Positions 50,433 through 58,096 of a DNA stretch of 64,000 nt are shown piece by piece (the first letter of the stretch is position 1; each line of letters starts with the position of its first letter). The stretch is from assembly GCF_028807635.1 (NCBI RefSeq), contig NZ_JARBAX010000002.1, positions 496,001 to 560,000 on the forward strand. The letters are read 5' to 3'. The stretch is from Streptomyces spiramyceticus (GTDB lineage: Bacteria > Actinomycetota > Actinomycetes > Streptomycetales > Streptomycetaceae). The notes below the pieces were generated by a model, which was not told the DNA's origin, ran no database searches, and worked only from the letters and a program-made list of their open reading frames with translations. A program made the translations under genes and the position numbers.

Positions 50433-51757
50433 CGCTCCCCGTCGCCGCGCACGCGATCGCCGCACTCGGCGCCTTCCTGGTCGTCGGATTCCTGGGACGC
50501 CGGCTCGCCAGCAGAATCGGGCAGCCCGGCGTCGTCGGCGAGATCGCGTTCGGCATGCTGCTCGGGCCGGCGGTGCTCGGCTTGGCCTGGCCGAAGGCGC
50601 AGTCAGTCCTGTTACCGGACGGCGTGCTGGGGCCGCTGCGCGACCTCGGGCACGCCGGACTGGTGCTGTTCCTCGTGGGCGTCGCCCACGAACTGCGGTT
50701 GGACGCGTCCCGCCTGCGGGACAGGGCCATCGGCTGGACGGCGCTGGGCACCCTCGTGCCCTCCCTGGTGGCCGGCGCGGCGTTCGGCGGCTGGCTCGTC
50801 TGGTACGACCGGCCCTCCTTGCGGGGGACCGCGCCCACCCTGGCCTTCGTGCTGCTGCTGGCGACCACCATGGCGGTCTCGGCGGTGCCCGTGCTCGCCA
50901 GGATTCTCGCCGACCGCGGCCTGACCACGACCCGCGCCGGGCGGCTCTCGCTGACTTCGGCGGCCCTCATCGACGCCGTCGCCTGGCTGCTGCTGGCCGT
51001 GGTGATCGGCATCGCCCAACCCGGCTCGGGCGGCGTCGCGACCGCGGCCACCGTGCTGGTGGTCGGAGCGCTGGCGGCCACTCTGGGCCGCCGCCTGCTG
51101 AAGACCCCTCAGGCCGAGCGCCTCTGCGCCCGGTGGCCCTGGCTGGTGGCCGTCGTCCTGGGCGTCTGCGTGCTCCTGGCGGCGGACGTGGCGGAGGCCC
51201 GCGGGCTCACCGCGATCTTCGGCGCGTTCGTGGTGGGGCTGATGATCCCGCCCGACTCGCCGCACTGGGACGCACCGGTCCGCTGGGTGTCCACGCTGGG
51301 CCTGTGGCTGGTGCCGGTCTTCTTCATCGCCACCGGGCTGAAGATATGGACGGGCTCGGGCGGCATCCTCTGGCTGGTGACGATCCTGGCGACGGTCCTG
51401 GCCGTGCTCTCCAAGATCGGCGGCGGTTACGCGGTCTCCCGCCTGGGCGGGGAGGGGCGCGCCGAGGCTCTTCGCGTCGGCGTCATGCTCAACACCCGGG
51501 GGCTCACCGAGATCGTCCTGCTCCAGGCCGGGTACAGCGCCGGAGTGCTCACCTCCGGCCTGTATTTGGCGCTGCTGGTGATGGCGGTGGTTACCACCTC
51601 GATGACCGGCCCGCTCCTGTCGCTGATCGACCGCCGCCAGGGGGCGGACGCGCCGCCGGCGCCCCGGAAAGGCGAGCAGGTCGCGGCCACACCGGGGGAA
51701 AGCCCAGGTCAGATGCCCTTTCCGGAAGGCTCAAGGATCGTGACGCACTCGACGTGA
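50429..51757 (+). CDS. CPA2-family cation/proton antiporter
   Basis: A 442-aa inner-membrane antiporter of the NhaA/KefB-like monovalent cation:proton family, with 11-13 helices. Motifs are RIGQPGVVGEIAFGMLLGPAVLG, LGHAGLVLFLVGVAHELRLD, SAALIDAVAWLLLAVVIG (conserved Asp), VGLMIPPDSPHWD and LNTRGLTEIVLLQAGY. The GTG start overlaps the upstream hydrolase stop, so it belongs to the biosynthetic operon. Such antiporters occur in polyketide clusters as possible export or ion-homeostasis partners. No terminator hairpin is obvious before the corA fragment that follows. Confidence 0.88.
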   Translation: MTLPVAAHAIAALGAFLVVGFLGRRLASRIGQPGVVGEIAFGMLLGPAVLGLAWPKAQSVLLPDGVLGPLRDLGHAGLVLFLVGVAHELRLDASRLRDRAIGWTALGTLVPSLVAGAAFGGWLVWYDRPSLRGTAPTLAFVLLLATTMAVSAVPVLARILADRGLTTTRAGRLSLTSAALIDAVAWLLLAVVIGIAQPGSGGVATAATVLVVGALAATLGRRLLKTPQAERLCARWPWLVAVVLGVCVLLAADVAEARGLTAIFGAFVVGLMIPPDSPHWDAPVRWVSTLGLWLVPVFFIATGLKIWTGSGGILWLVTILATVLAVLSKIGGGYAVSRLGGEGRAEALRVGVMLNTRGLTEIVLLQAGYSAGVLTSGLYLALLVMAVVTTSMTGPLLSLIDRRQGADAPPAPRKGEQVAATPGESPGQMPFPEGSRIVTHST

Positions 51758-51813
51758 TGGGGCATCGGGAACCAGGTCGAGAGCGACCCTGAAACAGAAA
51801 ACCACAGGTCATT

Positions 51814-51861
51814 GTTTGTCTGAGTTTGTACCTCATCTTCAAGCGTCGAGGCTGGCTGTGA
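51814..51861 (+). pseudogene. Second corA 3' end (putative right att site)
   Basis: In frame, 51814-51861 reads VCLSLYLIFKRRGWL followed by TGA, against VCTSLYFIFKRRDWL-stop at the end of corA. The shared DNA core TCATCTTCAAGCG is at 51833-51845. Nothing corA-like precedes it, so it is a displaced 3' tip, as left when an element integrates into the end of a gene and brings its own replacement end. Confidence 0.7.
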
Positions 51862-52126
51862 ACAGCAAGCGTCGGCGCCAGCGCCGTCGAAGTTCGCATC
51901 CGCAACCGGACCCGGATGGGCTTCCAGGCCCCTGGGGAGAATCTGGGGAGAAACGGCAGGGCTGGGGAGCGGCACCCCACATCTGCTGGAGCCACCGGGC
52001 GCGCGGCAGCCACGCGGCGGGTCCAAAATAAGGCTCCAGACGCTCACGCTTAGAGCCCGTAAAAGGATCTTGGTCGTTGAGGCTGGTCGGGTGTGACTGA
52101 TGTGATGATTCGGCCATTCGTGAGGT
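51862..52126. other. Non-coding stretch after the corA fragment
   Basis: I see no gene here. The sequence contains partial direct repetition of CTGGGGAGAA words near 51935-51955 and no clear promoter. It leads into an IS5-type remnant. Confidence 0.4.
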
Positions 52127-52280
52127 GTGAGTGCTCGGCCGTGGATCGTGGACGACGACTGGGGGGGCGCCGACACCGGTCTTCCGCCGGTCGACCGGCG
52201 GAAGGCGGGCAGCAAACACCACCTGATCTGCGACGGGGGCTCAGTTCGCGCGGCGCGCAGTCCGCAGCCGCCGTCCGGCG
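52127..52280 (+). mobile_element. Internally deleted IS5-family transposase
   Basis: ATG 52127 starts MSARPWIVDDDW, the standard start of a Streptomyces IS5-type transposase. It is joined directly to the catalytic-core segment GGADTGLPPVDRRKAGSKHH and LICDGG. About 130 residues between them are missing and the C-terminus is lost. Confidence 0.75.
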
Positions 52281-52479
52281 CGCATGATGTGCCGTTAGAG
52301 CCTGTCCGGCAATTCTCCCGCGCACTCCACGCGCCGCGCTGCCTCCCCGTGTGCCACTCCTGTGGGGGATAGCGCTCGCCGAACAGGTCAACAAGCCTTG
52401 GTGACCACGGCCCGCGCACCGCTGTTCCGGTGGCCGCATCTCGCGGACTCACGGGCCCTGACAACAAAGGCGGATCGGT

Positions 52480-52896
52480 ATGCGCAAGGTGATCGCGATG
52501 AGGGAAAAGCTCTCCGTATTACTCGTGTCGGTGGCCGCCGCGACAGCCGCCGTGGTGCCGGTCTCCGCAGCGCACGCGGCCGACGGGTACGACCGGTGCC
52601 CCGACGGCTACTACTGCATGTTCTCGGGCCTCGACGGGACCGGCGACATGATCACCCTCAGGGGAAACGCCCCTGATCTTGCGGCGCTCGGCATGGACGA
52701 CCGGGCCAAGTCGGACTGGAACCGGACGCCCTCGACCATCTACCTCTGGTCCGATACGAACTACACCGGCTGTACGGCCGTGACCTCTGCCGGCCCGACG
52801 GGCAAAGGCAACTTCCTCCCTGCCTACCGGGACTTCTTCAGCTCGGTGCAGTTCGACGGGCCGGGCGGTCAGAGCTGCGGCACACCGCCCGGCTAG
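52480..52896 (+). CDS. Secreted peptidase-inhibitor family I36 (SMPI-like) protein
   Basis: A 138-aa exported protein. The signal peptide (LSVLLVSVAAATAAVVPVSAAHA, about residues 11-33) ends at AHA. The mature part has the I36 pattern CPDGYYCMFSGLDGTGDMI, with DRAKSDWNRTPSTIYLW and NYTGCTAV, and four cysteines that can pair. The family is a beta/gamma-crystallin-like fold, some members of which inhibit metalloproteases of the thermolysin type. ATG 52480 is preceded by GGCGGA; ATG 52498 is an alternative. A clear terminator follows at 52936. Confidence 0.8.
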   Translation: MRKVIAMREKLSVLLVSVAAATAAVVPVSAAHAADGYDRCPDGYYCMFSGLDGTGDMITLRGNAPDLAALGMDDRAKSDWNRTPSTIYLWSDTNYTGCTAVTSAGPTGKGNFLPAYRDFFSSVQFDGPGGQSCGTPPG

Positions 52897-52935
52897 GACG
52901 GCTGAGCACCTGCCTGGCCTTGCCACGGGCATGAG

Positions 52936-52967
52936 GAAGGCCGCCAACCATCCGGCTGGCGGCCTTC
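52936..52967 (+). terminator. Intrinsic terminator hairpin after the I36 gene
   Basis: GAAGGCCGCCA (52936-52946) and TGGCGGCCTTC (52957-52967) pair perfectly over 11 bp with a 10-nt loop, 40 bp after the stop codon. Confidence 0.8.
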
Positions 52968-53039
52968 TGAGCGCCCACCGCCTCGTCAGGCCGGTGTTGG
53001 ACTGGCCGCCTGCGGCGTCCAGGTACCCATGTCGGCCGC

Positions 53040-53140
53040 AGACGGGCCCCGGCGGCGTGCTGGTGGGCTCGGCACACCGTGCAATCCACGCTCACAATGC
53101 CGCAGTCGATCCGCCCCTCCGCGTCGGCGTCGGCCTGGAG
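53040..53140 (-). mobile_element. IS5-type transposase fragment left of the GntR gene
   Basis: On the minus strand, LQADADAEGRIDCGIVSV followed by DCTVCRAHQHAAGA is a degraded copy of the catalytic-entry motif VSVDSTxVRAHQHAAGA. Only about 35 residues remain. A related fragment lies on the other side of the GntR gene. Confidence 0.7.
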
Positions 53141-53161
53141 CGGCGGTTCCGTACGCTCCGT

Positions 53162-53192
53162 GGTCTTCGGGGTCTTCGGGGTCTTCGGGGTC
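53162..53192. repeat. Tandem 9-bp repeat GGTCTTCGG (3.4 copies)
   Basis: Units at 53162-53170, 53171-53179 and 53180-53188 plus GGTC, located 55 bp before the GntR start in its probable promoter region. Confidence 0.85.
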
Positions 53193-53246
53193 TGGCCGGA
53201 ACTGCCCTCTGGCAGTGGGGTGTCTGGTTCCCGCATAACTGGGGGC

Positions 53247-54035
53247 ATGTCAACGACAAGCGAGCAGACCACCGACCGGCGTCCCCTGCACGAGCGTGTC
53301 GCTGCGGATCTACGGGACGAGATCCTGTCCGGAGTCGTCTTCCCGGGCACCGTCCTGTCGGCCGCCGAACTTCGACGCCGGTACGCCACGTCGAGCGCGA
53401 CCCTGAACCAGGCGCTGGAGCTCCTGGGAGAGGAACGTCTGGTCACCAGGCGCGCCGACACGGCCGAGGCGCCGGACACCGTCGTCCTCAAGCACCGGCA
53501 GCGGACCATGCGACCCTCGCGGAGCGTGGCTCCGTCCGATCCGGGGCAGCCCTACCGCTGGATCACCGAAGCACGCAAGCGCGGGGTACGCGCCAACAGC
53601 ACGCTGCTGGAGGTCAAGGTCGTACCCGAGGCTCCGGCCCATGTGGCTCGGGCGCTCGGGCTGGACGCGGGGAGCCCTGTCCTCCTGCGGTCCCAGGTCC
53701 TGACGTTCGACGACGAGCCGGCCGGACTGGTCAAGGCCTATTTCCCTCTGGAGATCGTCCGTGGCACCGCGATGATGGAACATCGCAAGATCCGAGGAGG
53801 TATCTCGACGCTCCTGACCCAGCTGGGCTATCCGCCGTGCCGGTGCGTGGATTCCGTGTCCGCCCGGATCCCCACCCAGGAGCAGCACGCCCTCCTGAGA
53901 CTGCCGGGCAACGTGCCGGTCCTGCGTACGTTCCGAGTGGTCTACAGCGACAATGACCGCCCTGTCGAAGTCCATGACACGGTCGAAGCCGGTCACCTCT
54001 ACGAGTTGCAGTATGAGTTCTCACAGGCGCAGTAG
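53247..54035 (+). CDS. GntR-family transcriptional regulator (HutC/UTRA type)
   Basis: A 262-aa regulator. The N-terminal winged helix (residues about 15-75) has PLHERVAADLRDEILSGVV, SAAELRRRYATSSATLNQA and LELLGEERLVTRR. The C-terminal UTRA ligand domain (about 95-255) includes GVRANSTLLEVKVVPEAP, ARALGLDAGSPVLLRSQVL and GISTLLTQLGYPP. ATG 53247 has a GGGGG ribosome-like run 4-5 bp upstream. It stands alone between two related transposase fragments, so its regulated genes are not adjacent and it may have been moved by the elements. Confidence 0.88.
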   Translation: MSTTSEQTTDRRPLHERVAADLRDEILSGVVFPGTVLSAAELRRRYATSSATLNQALELLGEERLVTRRADTAEAPDTVVLKHRQRTMRPSRSVAPSDPGQPYRWITEARKRGVRANSTLLEVKVVPEAPAHVARALGLDAGSPVLLRSQVLTFDDEPAGLVKAYFPLEIVRGTAMMEHRKIRGGISTLLTQLGYPPCRCVDSVSARIPTQEQHALLRLPGNVPVLRTFRVVYSDNDRPVEVHDTVEAGHLYELQYEFSQAQ

Positions 54036-54219
54036 CGGTACCAGGCCCCTCCGGAGCGTTTGGATGGACGTGGTCGCTGCTGGAGGTTGCGCAGTGCCGG
54101 CTTCGCCCGGGGCCTCTCCAGGAAGTGTCCGGTGGGTCATGAGCGGAGCCGCAGGCGGATCGCGGCGACCGCGACGGTGCCGGGCGGGCCGAATGCGCTG
54201 GTCGGGTAACCGTGGACAC

Positions 54220-54305
54220 GCTTGCAGGAGCCGGCGGCGTGCTGGTGTGCCCGGTACACAGTGGAGTCCACGCCCACCATGGAAGCCCAGTCTCCGCGGC
54301 CACGA
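54220..54305 (-). mobile_element. IS5-type transposase fragment right of the GntR gene
   Basis: On the minus strand, GDWASMVGVDSTVYRAHQHAA is the same catalytic-entry motif as in the fragment at 53040-53140. Both lie in the same orientation. The rest of the element is absent. Confidence 0.7.
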
Positions 54306-54354
54306 GGCATGGGCCGATGTCCGGCTCGCTCAGTGCGATGCGGGCCCTCCATCT

Positions 54355-54708
54355 CGTTGATGAATCCGGCGTACCGGTGGTAGGAGGTGATGCGGTGATG
54401 CCGAAGGCGGTCACGAACCAGCTGCGGTACTCGTCCTGGCTCAGCTTCCCATCACCATTGTCATCAGCCATCTCCATGAGAGAGCGGACGAACGGTGCGT
54501 AGGCCGCGTCGAACGCGTCGGGCCGCTCAAGGATCAGTTCGGTGAACGCCTTCTTGTACTCGCCCGCGGAGATCCGGCCGTCCCCATCAGCATCGGCGAG
54601 CTGCGCCAGCCCCTGCCACAACTGCAGACACATACGCCGCATCGCTGCGGCGTGCTCGCGGTCCTCCGAACCGCCGCTCGACTGGGTGCTCGCCCGTCGC
54701 CGGGCCAT
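54355..54708 (-). pseudogene. EF-hand calcium-binding protein, truncated
   Basis: The frame from ATG 54708 contains two complete EF-hand loops, DADGDGRISAGE and DDNGDGKLSQDE, in the usual helix-loop-helix context (WQGLAQLADADGDGR, FVRSLMEMADDNGDGK). After YRSWFVTAFGI it runs into transposase-derived sequence, so the following EF-hands of a four-hand calerythrin-like protein are lost. The N-terminal part also looks shortened and overlaps the XRE remnant on the other strand. A residual two-hand protein might still fold, but it is best treated as broken. Confidence 0.65.
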
Positions 54709-54901
54709 CGGGGACCAGATCCGGGCGGCCAGGCTTCACGCCAACCTCACGCAACAGGCAGTTGCCGAGAGGGCGGGCATGGATAAGGCCATCTATGTAC
54801 GGGTCGAGCGGGGGCATCCGCCGCGCTGAATCGACACCCTGATCCTCATCGCCGACGCGGTCGACGTACCGCTCGCCGACCTCGTACGGCAATTGAAGAA
54901 G
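54686..54901 (+). pseudogene. XRE-family HTH regulator with in-frame stop
   Basis: From GTG 54686 the frame reads ARRRAIGDQIRAARLHANLT, QQAVAERAGMDKAIYVRVE and RGHPPR. TGA at 54827-54829 interrupts it, after which the same frame continues IDTLILIADAVDVPLADLVRQ, the normal end of an XRE helix-turn-helix. A single base change would restore it. No C-terminal domain follows. Confidence 0.75.
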
Positions 54902-55105
54902 CCCCGGCCGTCCGCTCCACCAGGGCGGACGGCCGCGGCTGGTCGAGGTGTTTCCTACGAGGCGGGCAGGCTGGCCGGAGCCGGGGCAGGTCTGCGTGCC
55001 TGTGCCGCCATGCTGGTGCGTCGTGGTGGGAGTGCGGGGCGGCGAGCCGACGCCTGCGTCGCACCGGCGCCGCAAGGGAGAGGAACTGCCGGCCCGGTAA
55101 GAGGC

Positions 55106-55270
55106 GCACAACAAGTCCCACAAGCAGGTCCGGACCTGTCTCGAGCACGTCTTCGTACGCATGAAGTGCTGGAAGATCCTTTGCGACTGCCGCCTCGGGG
55201 GGGAGGGCGTGCACCACGCCATGCGCGGAATCGCCCGCGTGCACGACCTTAACCTCGTCGGACAGGGGGC
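55106..55270 (+). mobile_element. IS5-family transposase C-terminal fragment
   Basis: AHNKSHKQVRTCLEHVF, RMKCWKILCDCRL and GVHHAMRGIARVHDLNLVG match the last helices of IS5-type transposases. The start and catalytic core are missing. Confidence 0.75.
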
Positions 55271-55333
55271 GCGGCCGGAAGGCCACCGGCCGCGCCCCCA
55301 TCCCCCACTCAAAGGTCGTTTACGGGAGAGGCC

Positions 55334-55624
55334 TTAGAAGGCGCTGTTGTCGCAGCCCATGCTCGAACCGATGTGGGTCTTCTGTTCGCCCGGGTGGCCC
55401 TCGCCGTTGAGCGCGCTGCCCAGCAGGCCGTTGACCAGCCCGACCTGGCCGAGGACGTCGAGGTTCAGGTCGTGCGACTTGCACTCGGAACTCTGCTTGA
55501 TGTTGAAGTGGTCGCCCTTGTGGTGGCCGTGCCCATCGCCGCCGGCGTGGGCGGTGCCGGCACTCAGGAGTCCGGCGCCGGCGAGGGCGGCGACCAGGAC
55601 GGCAGCCTTGCGGAGCTTGTGCAT
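55334..55624 (-). CDS. Small secreted protein with two cysteines, function unknown
   Basis: A 96-aa exported protein. The signal peptide (LRKAAVLVAALAGAGLLSAGTAHA, residues 4-27) ends at AHA. It is followed by a His-rich linker (GGDGHGHHKGDHFN) and a conserved-looking C-terminal part (ECKSHDLNLDVLGQVGLVN, GSSMGCDNSAF) with two cysteines that could form one disulfide. Similar short proteins are common in Streptomyces but I know no function for them. The His-rich segment might bind metal. It stands alone between a transposase fragment and a non-coding stretch. Confidence 0.75.
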   Translation of the reverse strand: MHKLRKAAVLVAALAGAGLLSAGTAHAGGDGHGHHKGDHFNIKQSSECKSHDLNLDVLGQVGLVNGLLGSALNGEGHPGEQKTHIGSSMGCDNSAF

Positions 55625-56202
55625 GTCATCTCCGGTGGAGTGAGGTGGGTGCGATCTGCGATAGATCGACTTCGTACAGTTACGGGAGATTAATGTGAAA
55701 TACCATCAAAACACCCGGCGGCGCGCCGAGTCCGGGCGGGACAGTGCGGGCTGGCCGCCGATGGGGTGCGCTGTGCGGGGTGCTCTTCGCAAATCGCCGA
55801 GGCGATCGACGTACCGCGTGCCGATCACGGCGGGGATGGGCCCCTCACGCGCACCTCTGGCGTGGCGTGGACCAACAAGGGCTTCCCGCGCATGTGGGGA
55901 TGGACCCCGCTGCGTGGCGAAGCTGCGTGGCGGCTCTGCCACGCAGGCTTCGATCACAGGAAGGGCCTGATGTTTCGTTGGACCAGGACATCATCCGGAG
56001 GTTGACCGGGGACAGGGTGCTCACCCGGGCTGCGAACCGTCCTGTGATCCGCTGAGTGGATCGCGTGTCCGATTGTCCTTCCTGGTTCAAAACCGAGCAC
56101 GCAGCCCCGAGTCCGTCTCCGTCCAAGCCGTTTAGCAGGGATGGCAACAGGGGCAGGCTGGCTGCTGGCCGGCTTGGCCACCCAGGCTAGGGGAGCGAGC
56201 TG
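55625..56202. other. Intergenic stretch with two CRISPR-repeat-like words and a hairpin
   Basis: No gene is supported. Positions 55880-55907 resemble a type I-E CRISPR repeat (ending GTGGGGATGGACCC), with a weaker match at 55816-55843. A perfect 9-bp hairpin CTGCGTGGC/GCCACGCAG lies at 55923-55946. The segment near 55790-55820 (SQIAEAIDVP in one frame) may be XRE-gene debris. Confidence 0.35.
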
Positions 56203-57279
56203 ATGGTCAACAGCTACGACGAGTGGTCCCCGCTGCGCGAGGTCATCGTAGGTTCGGCACAGGGCTATGAAGCACACGAACTGGACCTGTCCTTCCGCCT
56301 ATTTTTCAATGTGTTCGACGAGTTCACCGACCGTGCACGTAAGCCGTTCAAGCGGCATCACGTTGAGGAGCTTTCCGAGGACATCGAGGGTCTGGTGTCG
56401 GTTCTGGAGGAGCTATCGGTCACGGTGCACCGCCCGATTGCTCTCGGTGAGGCCGCCAAGTTCCGTACTCCGTACTGGAGTTCCGACGGAACACCTGCGC
56501 TCAACGTGCGTGATCAGGCCATCGTCCTGGGCGACGAGATCCTTGAGACGTCGCCGCAGGTGCGGGCGCGCCACTTTGAGAACGACCTGCTCAAGCCGGT
56601 CTTCTACCAGTACTTCAAGGCCGGGGCGAAGTGGACGGTCATGCCGCGGCCGGTGATGACCGACCGGTCCTTTGACCCAGTGCAGGCCAAGCGACGTCAG
56701 CCCACACTCGTACCGAACCCGGAACCGTCCGCGTTCGACGTCGGCGTGGAGATGATGTTCGACGCCGCTCAGTGCCTTCGCTTTGGGCGCGACGTCATCG
56801 TCAACGTCTCCAACGAGAACCATGCCTTGGCCGTCACCTGGCTGCAACGCCATCTTGCCGACAGGTTCCGCTTCCATGTCCTGAACCAGGCGGACAACAA
56901 CCACATCGACACACTGGTGCTGCCCCTGCGGCCCGGCACACTGCTGCTGCGCCATCCCGGCGTGGTTGATCTACTTCCCGAGCCATTGCGGCGCTGGGAC
57001 AAGATCTACGCCCCGGAACCATCACCGGAGGACTTCCCCGACTATGACGACGATGACCTGACCCTCACGAGCCTGTACATCGACGTCAACGTGTTGTCGG
57101 TCGATGAGAACACCGTCATCGCTAATTCCCAGGCGCCCGCACTTATCAAAGTCCTCGAAGCACACGGTTTCACCGTCGTTCCCGTGCGCCACCGGCACCG
57201 GCGGCTCTTCAGCGGCGGATTCCACTGCTTCACGCTCGATACCGTACGAGCCGACTCCCGCCCGGACGACTACTTCTGA
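56203..57279 (+). CDS. Amidinotransferase (glycine/inosamine amidinotransferase family)
   Basis: A 358-aa enzyme of the StrB/L-arginine:glycine amidinotransferase family, which moves the amidino group of arginine to an amine. The start SYDEWSPLREVIVGSAQGY is diagnostic. The active-site acid lies in FDVGVEMMFDAAQ, the histidine in ADNNHIDTLVLPLRPG and the nucleophilic cysteine in SGGFHCFTLDT (Cys342). All expected residues are present, so it should be active. ATG 56203 has GGGGAG about 7 bp upstream. No aminocyclitol or other guanidino-product genes are adjacent, so the acceptor (glycine, GABA-like amine, inosamine or other) is unknown. Confidence 0.9.
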   Translation: MVNSYDEWSPLREVIVGSAQGYEAHELDLSFRLFFNVFDEFTDRARKPFKRHHVEELSEDIEGLVSVLEELSVTVHRPIALGEAAKFRTPYWSSDGTPALNVRDQAIVLGDEILETSPQVRARHFENDLLKPVFYQYFKAGAKWTVMPRPVMTDRSFDPVQAKRRQPTLVPNPEPSAFDVGVEMMFDAAQCLRFGRDVIVNVSNENHALAVTWLQRHLADRFRFHVLNQADNNHIDTLVLPLRPGTLLLRHPGVVDLLPEPLRRWDKIYAPEPSPEDFPDYDDDDLTLTSLYIDVNVLSVDENTVIANSQAPALIKVLEAHGFTVVPVRHRHRRLFSGGFHCFTLDTVRADSRPDDYF

Positions 57280-57423
57280 CATCCTCCTGGGCGCCGCAAC
57301 AGCCGCTGCACGCCGTGTTCACCTCTTCCGCCTGCAGACAGAGTTCATGCCCGCCCGGAACCGAACGATCGCGTTCGGGCGGTGGAAGCCTTCATAACTG
57401 TCCAGCTGGACCGTTTATGCAGG

Positions 57424-57450
57424 CGCTCGGCTGTGTGGTCCAGCCGAGCG
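57424..57450. terminator. Hairpin between convergent amidinotransferase and MarR genes
   Basis: CGCTCGGCTG (57424-57433) and CAGCCGAGCG (57441-57450) pair perfectly with a 7-nt loop. It probably terminates one or both converging transcripts. Confidence 0.7.
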
Positions 57451-57505
57451 GCCACCTATGAAACAGCGCCCCGGGCAGCGTTGATGTCGGATGCCACTAC
57501 GCGGC

Positions 57506-57988
57506 TCAGGAGGTCTGGGTGTGGTGGTCCAGCAAGCGAGTGAGCAACTGCACGAACTGGTCGCGTTCGGCCGGACAAAGCGGCGCGAGCAGTTCGTCAT
57601 GGAGGTCGTCCAGGACCTTGTCGAGGAGGCGTAGGTGGCGGCGGCCTTGGGTGGAGATCGTGATGATGTTGCGGCGCCGGTCGCCGGGATCCGGTGCCCG
57701 CTCGACAAGGTCACGCTCGACCAGTTCGTTGAGCACGCCGACCATGTCGCTGCGGTAGATGCCGGAGCGCCTGCTCAGCTCCGCCTGGCTGCCCGGCCCG
57801 TACTCCTGCAGTGAGGCGAGCACGGCGTAGTGCCACTTGCGGGCGTCGGCCCGGGCCAGCCCCTCGGTGATCAGCCGGTCCGACCGCATGGTCAGCTGCG
57901 ACAACAGTCGGCTCGCCCGTCGACGCAGCCTGTCGGGCATCTTGAGCGCGCCGTCGCCGGGCACGTCCGCGGCTTCGGCTCTGATCAT
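57506..57988 (-). CDS. MarR-family transcriptional regulator
   Basis: A 160-aa winged-helix dimer. Helix 1-2 region: RLRRRASRLLSQLTMRSDR. DNA-binding part: SQAELSRRSGIYRSDMVGVL and ERDLVERAPDPGDRRRN, the DxRxxR wing. ATG 57988 suits the AGGATGG sequence 5-8 bp upstream better than ATG 57997. It is divergent from the dienelactone hydrolase gene, and two palindromes in the 108-bp gap are its likely operators. Expected to repress the hydrolase and itself until a phenolic or other small ligand binds. Confidence 0.88.
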   Translation of the reverse strand: MIRAEAADVPGDGALKMPDRLRRRASRLLSQLTMRSDRLITEGLARADARKWHYAVLASLQEYGPGSQAELSRRSGIYRSDMVGVLNELVERDLVERAPDPGDRRRNIITISTQGRRHLRLLDKVLDDLHDELLAPLCPAERDQFVQLLTRLLDHHTQTS

Positions 57989-58008
57989 GGCGCCCATCCT
58001 ACCCGTTG

Positions 58009-58025
58009 CGTTAGTCCGACTAACG
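58009..58025. promoter_or_regulatory. MarR operator candidate 1
   Basis: CGTTAGTCCGACTAACG has perfect 8-bp arms around one central base, 20 bp before the MarR start. Confidence 0.75.
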
Positions 58026-58031
58026 ATATAC

Positions 58032-58080
58032 GTTCACTCGCGCCGAAAACGTTAGTGCGACGAACGTTTATCGAGTGAAC
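58032..58080. promoter_or_regulatory. MarR operator candidate 2 within a larger dyad
   Basis: 58048-58068 begins AACGTTAGT and ends GAACGTT, an imperfect palindrome sharing the ACGTTAGT word with operator 1. It is framed by a perfect 9-bp inverted repeat GTTCACTCG (58032-58040) and CGAGTGAAC (58072-58080), just before the hydrolase ribosome site. Confidence 0.65.
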
Positions 58081-58096
58081 TCAAGGAAGGAAGCTC

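Noticed and set aside
51776..52479. Search for a tRNA gene as the attachment site at the right end of the island
   Set aside because: No cloverleaf-like or T-arm (GGTTCGAATCC) sequence was seen; the corA 3' fragment explains the boundary better.
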